From CAZEUZ01 sp964515805 (GTDB taxonomy: Bacteria > Pseudomonadota > Gammaproteobacteria > Pseudomonadales > Cellvibrionaceae): 12,772 nucleotides of DNA. The notes beneath the pieces are model-generated. The model ran no database searches. It was not told where the DNA came from and was given only the letters and a program-made list of their open reading frames with translations. This document shows positions 6,664 through 12,772 of the stretch, piece by piece. The position numbers were made by a program, and so were the translations under genes. Every line of letters starts with the position of its first letter. Position 1 is the stretch's first letter. The DNA lies in assembly GCA_964515805.1 (NCBI GenBank), contig CAZEUZ010000159.1, forward strand, positions 1 through 12,772. The letters run 5' to 3'.

Positions 6664-6673
6664 AGTATATAAT
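6664..6673. promoter_or_regulatory. Overlapping divergent -10-like elements
   Basis: TATAAT occurs on the + strand at 6668-6673 and TATACT on the minus strand at 6669-6664, so one A/T patch could serve both the cytochrome c4 gene and engB. No good -35 hexamer is found at the right distance on either strand, and the + strand leader would be about 120 bases long. A second weak + strand candidate is TTGTAA (6701-6706) with TCTAAT (6723-6728), spacing 16. Confidence 0.25.
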
Positions 6674-6797
6674 GCTTCACTTGAATTTACGGCGGCTATT
6701 TTGTAACTGCTCTACTTCATTATCTAATTTATATTGGTTTATTTGCTAATTTATCGAGTTGACTATTTAGCTTAATGAAAAATAATGGAAACTTGTC

Positions 6798-7481
6798 ATG
6801 ATCAATAAATACACTTTTTGGAAGACAGCCGCTTTTTTCTTTATATGTGCCATCACCAACCTGGCGACGGCCGCTTCTCAAGATAACATCAAAAAGATCA
6901 AGGCAGGTGATGCTGTTGCTGGTGAAGCAAAATCCGCCAGCTGTGCCGCATGCCACGGTGCGGATGGCAACAGCCCTGTTCCCTCATTTCCAAAATTGGC
7001 AGGTTTGGGCGAAAAGTATCTCTTTAAGCAGCTGCGTGATATTCAGTCAAAAAAACGTGACATTCCGCAAATGGCAGGGCTTCTAGATAGCATGAACAAC
7101 AAGGACTTGCGAGATATTGCCGCCTACTACAACAGCAAGACCATGCAAATCAGTGGCGCCAAAACCATCGAAGTGCAAGTCAACTCCGGTATCAAAGTAG
7201 ATGGTCTGGAGTTGGGTGAACGCGTTTTTCGTGCAGGCAATCGCGACAGTGGTGTTCCCGCATGCACTGGCTGTCATTCGCCCAACGGGCTGGGTAATGA
7301 ACCCGCAGGCTACCCTCGTTTGAGTGGTCAATACGCCGAATATATCGAAGCTCAATTAAGAGCCTATCGCAGTGGCGACCGCACTAACGGTGGCGATACA
7401 AAAGTCATGCGTCAAGTGGCTCAATATATGAGTGATGCGGAAATCATCGCCGTAGCTAATTACATTGCCGGATTAAATTAA
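6798..7481 (+). CDS. Diheme cytochrome c4
   Basis: Periplasmic or membrane-associated diheme c-type cytochrome of 227 residues that passes electrons to terminal oxidases, or in denitrifiers to nitrogen-oxide reductases. A signal peptide covers about residues 1-26 (cut near 'ATAA'). Two similar domains follow: heme motifs CAACH at 49-53 and CTGCH at 156-160, with likely axial methionines M92 ('IPQMAG') and M204 ('KVMRQVA'). The repeated 'PKLAG.GEKYLFKQL' and 'PRLSGQYAEYIEAQL' segments are the hallmark of the c4 family. The start ATG 6798 has only a weak GGAA upstream. It lies upstream of dsbA, as in pseudomonads; DsbA oxidises periplasmic thiols and interacts with the maturation of CxxCH apocytochromes, so the pairing is sensible. 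Confidence 0.93.
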   Translation: MINKYTFWKTAAFFFICAITNLATAASQDNIKKIKAGDAVAGEAKSASCAACHGADGNSPVPSFPKLAGLGEKYLFKQLRDIQSKKRDIPQMAGLLDSMNNKDLRDIAAYYNSKTMQISGAKTIEVQVNSGIKVDGLELGERVFRAGNRDSGVPACTGCHSPNGLGNEPAGYPRLSGQYAEYIEAQLRAYRSGDRTNGGDTKVMRQVAQYMSDAEIIAVANYIAGLN

Positions 7482-7571
7482 TAACCGAATTAAATTTCAT
7501 CCATTATTGGAATTTCTTTTCCGGTTAGGGTCAAATCTATCTGTGCTATCGAATGAAAGAGGAGATTTACC

Positions 7572-8279
7572 ATGCGCATTATTACTATTTTATTGGCGCT
7601 AGCCGTTAATACCTTTGCACAAGCCGAGGAATCAGCTAAAAGAACATTTAAAGAAGGTGAGCATTACGTTCGTCTGCCAACGCCCGTACGGACTGCAGAT
7701 CCTCAAAAAATTGAAGTAACTGAGGTCTTTTGGTATGGCTGTGGTCACTGTTACACGTTTGAACCTCAGTTGAAGAGATGGCGCAAAACCCTGCCCAAAG
7801 AAGTGCTCTTCGTCGAATCCCCCGCCATGTGGCGAGGCAATATGGAGACGCACGCGCGCATTTTCTATACTGCCAAGGCATTGGGTGTACTCGATACCAT
7901 GCACAGTGCTGTTTTTGACGCCATGCATATCAAAAAGATGAAGCTCGATCGCCCCGAACAGATTCGGGCATTGTTTGAAAAACATGGCGTTTCAGCCGAT
8001 GATTTTGACAAAATTTTCAACTCTTTCAGCATTACCAGCTCGGTCAATCAAGCCAAGGTGCTCGCACGCAGCTATGGCATTACCGGCACACCGGAAATTA
8101 TTGTCGATGGTACATACCGAATCTCGGGGAGAATGGCAGGCAGCCAAGCAAACATGCTTTCTGTAGCTGAGCACCTAATCTGTAAGATCAACGCTGACAA
8201 GCAACTCGGAGACAAATCTACAACTGGTGCGGTTGAGCAAGCTCATATCTCGTCATTTTGTGCTGGTTACGAACCATAA
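7572..8279 (+). CDS. dsbA: Thiol:disulfide interchange protein DsbA
   Basis: Periplasmic oxidase of 235 residues that forms disulfide bonds in exported proteins and is re-oxidised by DsbB. A signal peptide (about 1-18, cut after 'AQA') is followed by a thioredoxin fold with the active site C57-G-H-C60 in 'FWYGCGHCY' and the cis-proline loop T173-P174 ('GITGTPEI'). The helical insertion between them has family features such as 'AMWRGNMETHARIFY'. The active site is CGHC rather than the CPHC of E. coli, a dipeptide known from other oxidoreductases. Two further cysteines, C204 and C230, lie in the C-terminal part; the last 25 or so residues are a tail beyond the core domain. AGGAG (7560-7564) seven bases before ATG 7572 supports the start. 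A 90-base gap separates it from the cytochrome gene and 24 bases from glnE. Confidence 0.94.
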   Translation: MRIITILLALAVNTFAQAEESAKRTFKEGEHYVRLPTPVRTADPQKIEVTEVFWYGCGHCYTFEPQLKRWRKTLPKEVLFVESPAMWRGNMETHARIFYTAKALGVLDTMHSAVFDAMHIKKMKLDRPEQIRALFEKHGVSADDFDKIFNSFSITSSVNQAKVLARSYGITGTPEIIVDGTYRISGRMAGSQANMLSVAEHLICKINADKQLGDKSTTGAVEQAHISSFCAGYEP

Positions 8280-8288
8280 ACTTCGTTC

Positions 8289-8308
8289 ATCACTCGAAAC
8301 TGAGTGGT
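8289..8308 (+). promoter_or_regulatory. Small hairpin over the glnE start region
   Basis: CACTC (8291-8295) pairs with GAGTG (8302-8306), extendable by a T-G and an A-T pair to 8289/8308. The right arm contains the GTG codons at 8304 and 8307 that could start glnE. The hairpin would bury those codons, favouring ATG 8319 as the start or giving some translational control. The stem is short and could be chance. Confidence 0.25.
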
Positions 8309-11297
8309 GCAGAAACTAATGAGTTTCCTCGAGCACCATTATCAGTCTTCCGTGCCACTTGCCCTACAAGGGCTAGCGTCAAAAAATGTATCTAGACTGC
8401 TTGCGGCGTTGTCACCCCAAGAGTGTGCCGCATTAGAGCATAAGCTTTTAAAACAGCCGACTCTAGCAGCATCACTGATTCGTTGTTTGGTCGGTAGCGA
8501 ATATCTACTGGATTCGTGTTGCCGGCAGCCATCCTTACTGTTCGATTGGTTGTTGATGGAAGTTGCCCACTCGCCTTTATCCCTGAATCGGATCAAGGAA
8601 TTGGCGTCTTCCATTATTTTCGATAGCAGGTCAATTGAATGCTTAAACCACAATCTGCGGCATTTCCGCCGTCAGATTATGCTTGCCATTATTTGGCATG
8701 ACCTCAATCGATCGGCTTCCTTTAAGGAAACTACCTTATTGACGACTGCTCTAGCAGAGTTGTGCCTGCAACAAGCGGCAATTTTCCACTTTGACTCACT
8801 GGTAGCAGAATTAGGCAACCCCATCGGCAATAGAACAGGAGCTATTCAGCCCTTTCTCATTATTGGCATGGGTAAATTGGGTGGCGGTGAACTCAACGTA
8901 TCTTCCGATATCGATTTAATCTTTGCCTTCCCGGAAGCCGGCTGTACCGATAAAGAGAAAAGTTCGATAGATAATCAGCTATTCTTCACTCGTCTCGGTC
9001 AGCGATTGATAAAAACATTAAATAACGTGACTGCAGAGGGTTTTGTTTTTCGAATTGATATGCGCCTTCGCCCCTACGGGGACAGTGGTGCATTAGTACA
9101 AAATTTTGCAGCTCTCGAAGACTATTACCGCAATCAAGGAAGAGGTTGGGAACGGTTTGCAATGATTAAAGCGAGGGTAGTCAGTACAGTATTGCCTAGC
9201 CATACAGCCAATAATATAGAAGGCACTAATGCTGTTATCCATCCTGCAAAGATGCAATTGGAAGCCATTCTGCAATCATTCACCTACCGTAAATATGTCG
9301 ACTATTCTGTAATAGAAGCATTGCGGCGATTGAAAAAATTGATCAACCAGGAAATACGCCGCAAAGGTATGCAGGATGATATTAAGCTGGGACCGGGCGG
9401 TATTCGCGAAGTCGAATTCATCGTACAGGCGTTCCAACTAATACGCGGAGGTAGAGATCGGCAATTGCAAGGCAGACAATTATTGAAGGTTCTGCCACGT
9501 TTGAAATCAGCAGGTTGCTTAGATTATGAGGTCACTAGGGATTTGACTGTAGCCTACACCTTTTTGCGCAATGTAGAACATGCACTGCAAGCTTATCGCG
9601 ATGAGCAAACCCAATCTTTGCCTCGAGATCAATTAGATAATCAGCGCCTCGCTTGGGTGATGGGTTATTCCGACTGGAATGTGTTTAATCAAAAACTTCT
9701 GCGCTATCGCCAGATAATTGACGAGCAATTCCAGTGGATGATATCTGATCCACTAAAAAATAAGATAGCTTTCTCCGAACAACCGGAATGGACTGCCTGC
9801 TGGCTGAATTCATTGGCTGATATGGATCAATTTTTACTACAACAGGGTTTTTTTCAGCCCCAAAAGATACAACGTTTACTACGGGATTTTCTCACCAAGC
9901 CGAGCGTGCAGCGAATGTCGTCGACTGCGAGAGAACGTTTGGATCTGTTAATGCCACTTTTGTTGGGTGCTGTGGCCAAAGTGGAAACTACTGATTCGCC
10001 GGATGCGGACACACCAGACAAAGTATTGATATTAATACTGGGCTGGTTGGAAAAAATTATTGGCCGCACTACCTATATGGTATTGTTGTTGGAAAATCCG
10101 GGCGCATTGGTGTTTCTGGTTCAACTTTGCGCCGCCAGCTCTTGGATTGCTGAACAATTAGCGCAGCTGCCGTCATTATTAGATGAATTGCTGGATACCG
10201 ATGCTTTGTATTCGCTTCCTGACAAGGCTTCACTAGAGGATGATTTGCGCCAACAATTGCTGCGTATCCACCCCGATGATCTCGAAGCGGTTATGGACAC
10301 ACTGCGCTACTTTCGCATCTCCCACAGTTTACGTGCTGCCGCCAGTGAAGTAACAGGCAATCTGTCACTGATGAAAGCCAGCGATTATTTGACGTTTTTG
10401 GCTGAAGTAATTCTCAAACAAGTGTTATCCTCGGCTTGGCAAACGCTAATTACTCAATACGGCGCACCGGACGGCGATAAGACCCCGCATTTTATCATTA
10501 TTGGCTATGGCAAACTCGGCGGCTTAGAGCTCGGTTACGATTCAGATTTGGATTTGGTATTTATTTATCAAGCCGACCCCCATGGTGTGACTGATGGAGA
10601 GCATTCCATCGACAATCAAACTTTTTATACACGCATGGGGCAGAAAATTGTTCACATACTCAATACGCGTACATTGTCCGGTAAGCTCTATGAGGTGGAT
10701 ATGCGCTTGCGGCCTTCGGGTAAATCGGGATTGCTGGTTACATCGATGCAGGCATTTTCACGTTATCAATTACAAGACGCCTGGGTGTGGGAACATCAAG
10801 CACTAGTGCGGGCTCGAGCCGTCGCCGGTTATCCCGCACTGGCGGAAGAATTTGACCAAGTGCGGCAGAAGATTCTTTGTCAACAACGAAATTACGCAGA
10901 GTTGAAAACAGCCATTATCGATATGCGTGCAAAAATGCGCACTCATCTAGACGATAGTGAAATCGGCAATCAGCGTCAATTGTTTAACCTAAAACAAGGT
11001 GCCGGAGGTATTGTCGATATAGAATTTATAGTACAATATGCGGTTTTAGCTTGGTCTAGTCAGTATCCATTGCTGACGGAACACACTGACAATATTCGTA
11101 TACTGGAGTGCCTAGATAGACTCGGGCTTCTAGAGACAAAACAGACCGAGACGCTCACCGAAACCTACAAGTTATTCCGCGCGCTTGGACATCGATTAGC
11201 ATTACAGCGAAAAAAGCCGATAGTTGTAGACGATGAATTATACAGTTGTCGGCGAAATCAGGTGCAGTTGATCTGGCGGTCTTTATTTAAGAATTAA
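8304..11297 (+). CDS. glnE: Glutamine synthetase adenylyltransferase/adenylyl-removase
   Basis: Bifunctional cytosolic enzyme that attaches AMP to glutamine synthetase when nitrogen is plentiful and removes it when nitrogen is scarce, under PII control. The 997-residue product carries two nucleotidyltransferase domains: the N-terminal adenylyl-removase with GMGKLGGGELN at 188-198, metal-binding D202 and D204 and IDMRLRP at 251-257; and the C-terminal adenylyltransferase with GYGKLGGLELG at 734-744, D748 and D750 and VDMRLRP at 798-804. Both active sites look intact. The length is slightly above the roughly 950-980 common in the family. The frame opens with GTG at 8304 and 8307; ATG at 8319 gives 992 residues and avoids a hairpin over the GTGs. 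No strong Shine-Dalgarno supports any of the three. The gene ends 17 bases before ilvE, as in pseudomonads. Confidence 0.96.
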   Translation: MVQKLMSFLEHHYQSSVPLALQGLASKNVSRLLAALSPQECAALEHKLLKQPTLAASLIRCLVGSEYLLDSCCRQPSLLFDWLLMEVAHSPLSLNRIKELASSIIFDSRSIECLNHNLRHFRRQIMLAIIWHDLNRSASFKETTLLTTALAELCLQQAAIFHFDSLVAELGNPIGNRTGAIQPFLIIGMGKLGGGELNVSSDIDLIFAFPEAGCTDKEKSSIDNQLFFTRLGQRLIKTLNNVTAEGFVFRIDMRLRPYGDSGALVQNFAALEDYYRNQGRGWERFAMIKARVVSTVLPSHTANNIEGTNAVIHPAKMQLEAILQSFTYRKYVDYSVIEALRRLKKLINQEIRRKGMQDDIKLGPGGIREVEFIVQAFQLIRGGRDRQLQGRQLLKVLPRLKSAGCLDYEVTRDLTVAYTFLRNVEHALQAYRDEQTQSLPRDQLDNQRLAWVMGYSDWNVFNQKLLRYRQIIDEQFQWMISDPLKNKIAFSEQPEWTACWLNSLADMDQFLLQQGFFQPQKIQRLLRDFLTKPSVQRMSSTARERLDLLMPLLLGAVAKVETTDSPDADTPDKVLILILGWLEKIIGRTTYMVLLLENPGALVFLVQLCAASSWIAEQLAQLPSLLDELLDTDALYSLPDKASLEDDLRQQLLRIHPDDLEAVMDTLRYFRISHSLRAAASEVTGNLSLMKASDYLTFLAEVILKQVLSSAWQTLITQYGAPDGDKTPHFIIIGYGKLGGLELGYDSDLDLVFIYQADPHGVTDGEHSIDNQTFYTRMGQKIVHILNTRTLSGKLYEVDMRLRPSGKSGLLVTSMQAFSRYQLQDAWVWEHQALVRARAVAGYPALAEEFDQVRQKILCQQRNYAELKTAIIDMRAKMRTHLDDSEIGNQRQLFNLKQGAGGIVDIEFIVQYAVLAWSSQYPLLTEHTDNIRILECLDRLGLLETKQTETLTETYKLFRALGHRLALQRKKPIVVDDELYSCRRNQVQLIWRSLFKN

Positions 11298-11314
11298 TAT
11301 TCACAGGAGTTACT

Positions 11315-12247
11315 ATGTCATTTGCTGATCGCGATGGTCTTATTTGGTTAGACGGACAATTGGTTCCCTGGAAAGATGCCAAAGTCCATGTATTGACGCA
11401 CACATTGCACTATGGCTTAGGCGTATTTGAAGGGGTCAGGGCTTACGATACCGAAGTGGGTACAGCCATCTTTCGTTTAGACAACCATACTAAACGCCTA
11501 CTTAATTCAGCCAAAATACTCAATATGAAATTGCCTTATTCACACGAGACCCTTAACGATGTGCAAAAATTAGTTGTTCGTGAGAACGGTTTAAAGAGTG
11601 CCTACATCCGCCCTATGTGCTTTTACGGTTCCCAAGGCATGGGATTGCGCGCAGACGGCTTGAAGGTACATGTTATGGTCGCCGCATGGGAGTGGGGCTC
11701 GTATTTGGGCGAAGACAATTTACTCCGTGGAATCCGCGTTAAAACATCTTCATTTAGCCGCCATCACGTTAACGTTACCATGTGCAAAGCCAAATCCAAT
11801 GGCAATTACACTAACTCCATGCTGGCGTTGCAAGAGGCCATGAACGATGGCTATGACGAAGCTATGTTGCTGGATGTCGATGGTTATGTCGCCGAAGGCA
11901 GTGGCGAGAATATTTTTATCGTTCGTGATGGCGTCATCTATACGCCAGATCTGACCTCTGCTCTTGAAGGCATCACTCGTGATGCCATTATGATATTGGC
12001 AAAAGAGCTCGGTTATGAAATCGTAGAAAAACGCATCACTCGAGACGAGGTATACGTCGCCGATGAGGCGTTTTTTACCGGTACAGCGGCTGAAGTTGTG
12101 CCTATCCGAGAGGTCGATAGACGTCAGATTGGAGAAGGCACCTGTGGCCCTATTACCAAGCGTATACAAACGCTTTTCTTCGACACCATTTATGGTCGTA
12201 ACAAAGACTATTTGCACTGGCTGACACCGGTCACGCCAAATGCATAG
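11315..12247 (+). CDS. ilvE: Branched-chain amino acid aminotransferase
   Basis: Class IV PLP-dependent aminotransferase of 310 residues, catalysing the last step of valine, leucine and isoleucine synthesis (and the reverse, the first step of their breakdown), with glutamate as amino donor. Seen motifs: 'HYGLGVFEGVRAYDT' (32-46), catalytic lysine K160 in 'AKSNGNY', E194 in 'VAEGSGENIF' and the phosphate-binding 'FTGTAAEV' (254-261), then 'CGPITKRIQ' near 277. The length equals that of the E. coli enzyme. AGGAG (11305-11309) five bases before ATG 11315 fixes the start. It lies 17 bases after glnE and 18 bases before the isomerase gene, suggesting one transcript. D-amino-acid transaminase and aminodeoxychorismate lyase share the fold, but the overall match favours IlvE. 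Confidence 0.95.
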   Translation: MSFADRDGLIWLDGQLVPWKDAKVHVLTHTLHYGLGVFEGVRAYDTEVGTAIFRLDNHTKRLLNSAKILNMKLPYSHETLNDVQKLVVRENGLKSAYIRPMCFYGSQGMGLRADGLKVHVMVAAWEWGSYLGEDNLLRGIRVKTSSFSRHHVNVTMCKAKSNGNYTNSMLALQEAMNDGYDEAMLLDVDGYVAEGSGENIFIVRDGVIYTPDLTSALEGITRDAIMILAKELGYEIVEKRITRDEVYVADEAFFTGTAAEVVPIREVDRRQIGEGTCGPITKRIQTLFFDTIYGRNKDYLHWLTPVTPNA

Positions 12248-12265
12248 ATTTAATAATCTAACGCC

Positions 12266-12772
12266 ATGAATCTCTTTACAGATCAGCTCGCTCGCCATAT
12301 TGAGGTTATGCAGTCTGTCCAGGAGCTTGCTGTAGTCGTCGAACAAGTGGCGCAACGGTGGATACAAACACTGCATGCCAGCGGCAAAATATTGTTGATG
12401 GGTAACGGTGGCAGCGCCGCCGACGCCCAGCATATTGCCGCTGAGCTGGTAGGGCGTTATCTCAGCGAAAGATCTGGGCTAGCTGCTGTTTCGCTGACCA
12501 CCGATACATCTATTCTGACCGCAGTCGGTAACGATTACGGCTATGAAACAGTATTCTCTCGCCAGGTGGAAGCACTAGCGCGGCCCGGAGATGTAGTGGT
12601 GGGTTACTCCACCAGCGGCAATAGCGCCAATATCTGTAATGCTGTTAATGTTGCTAAAAAAATTGGTTGCTACTGTGTGGCGTTAACGGGTGCGACAGGC
12701 GGTAAACTAGCAAGCTTAGTTGACAGTTGTATTTGCGTACCTTCTACAGAGACTCCCCGCATTCAAGAAGCT
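12266..12772 (+). CDS. gmhA: Sedoheptulose-7-phosphate isomerase, partial (3' end cut)
   Basis: First 169 residues of a cytosolic SIS-fold isomerase that converts sedoheptulose 7-phosphate to heptose 7-phosphate for the inner core of lipopolysaccharide. The start is ATG 12266, 18 bases after the ilvE stop. Visible motifs are GNGGSAADAQH (46-56), H56 and E60 at the positions of a zinc ligand and catalytic glutamate, 'LTTDTSILTAVGNDYGYE' near 77, 'STSGNSANI' near 115 and 'TPRIQEA' at the cut, with Q167 at another zinc-ligand position. The final expected histidine lies beyond the window. The replication factor DiaA is a close paralogue in the same fold; the sequence reads like the GmhA/DiaA group and the heptose role is an inference supported by LPS heptose genes following ilvE in pseudomonads. 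Confidence 0.85.
   Translation, partial: MNLFTDQLARHIEVMQSVQELAVVVEQVAQRWIQTLHASGKILLMGNGGSAADAQHIAAELVGRYLSERSGLAAVSLTTDTSILTAVGNDYGYETVFSRQVEALARPGDVVVGYSTSGNSANICNAVNVAKKIGCYCVALTGATGGKLASLVDSCICVPSTETPRIQEA

Noticed and set aside
6759..6786. TTGACT and AATAAT as a sigma-70 promoter for cytochrome c4
   Set aside because: The start of transcription would fall about five bases before the ATG, leaving no room for ribosome binding.
7482..7571. Gap between the cytochrome c4 gene and dsbA examined for a terminator or promoter
   Set aside because: No stable hairpin with U-run and no convincing -35/-10 pair was seen; only the dsbA Shine-Dalgarno is clear.
7632..7985. Open frame of 117 codons on the minus strand inside dsbA
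   Set aside because: Antisense to clear DsbA coding sequence with no family match; shadow frame.
11750..12433. Open frame of 227 codons on the minus strand across ilvE and gmhA
   Set aside because: It is antisense to two well-supported enzymes and has no recognisable domain; a shadow frame.

Overview
The window looks like chromosomal DNA from a free-living gammaproteobacterium of moderate to low GC, on the Pseudomonas/Cellvibrio side of the class. The evidence is gene content and order: engB, cytochrome c4 and dsbA together, glnE-ilvE followed by a heptose-pathway gene, and above all a CbrA/CbrB-type regulatory pair. No insertion sequence, phage gene, CRISPR array, tRNA or rRNA was seen.

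Left end (+ strand): a BtuF-like periplasmic cobalamin-binding protein (43-951) ends at a hairpin terminator. It converges with a minus-strand regulatory block reading engB (6614-6000), a small two-helix membrane protein (5992-5768), a transporter-histidine kinase of 996 residues (5778-2788) and a sigma-54-dependent response regulator (2743-1334). The order small protein, CbrA, CbrB, with an 11-base overlap between the first two, matches the cbrX-cbrA-cbrB locus known from Pseudomonas, where the pair controls the carbon/nitrogen hierarchy.

The most interesting stretch is the 382 bases without a protein gene between btuF and cbrB (952-1333). Read on the minus strand, just downstream of cbrB, it holds in order: a 15-bp inverted repeat with TGTTAC-N14-GTAACA at its core (candidate CbrB upstream activating site), an IHF-like site, a -24/-12 sigma-54 promoter (TGGCATAGAATATGCA), three AAYAAYAAG motifs of the type bound by Hfq/Crc, and a strong hairpin terminator. 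This is the architecture of the Pseudomonas crcZ gene, which lies at the same place relative to cbrB. I therefore propose a short (about 170 nt) CrcZ-like decoy RNA here.

Right half (+ strand): a diheme cytochrome c4 (6798-7481), thiol-disulfide interchange protein DsbA (7572-8279), the bifunctional glutamine synthetase adenylyltransferase GlnE (8304-11297), branched-chain aminotransferase IlvE (11315-12247) and a sedoheptulose-7-phosphate isomerase GmhA cut by the window end (12266-12772). The last three are tightly spaced (17-18 bases) and probably co-transcribed. engB and the cytochrome gene diverge from a 183-base region carrying a perfect 14-bp palindrome.

Functionally, the window pairs a carbon-status regulator (CbrAB and its candidate RNA) with a nitrogen-status enzyme (GlnE) and amino-acid metabolism (IlvE). 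Adjacency alone does not prove a regulatory link between the two halves.
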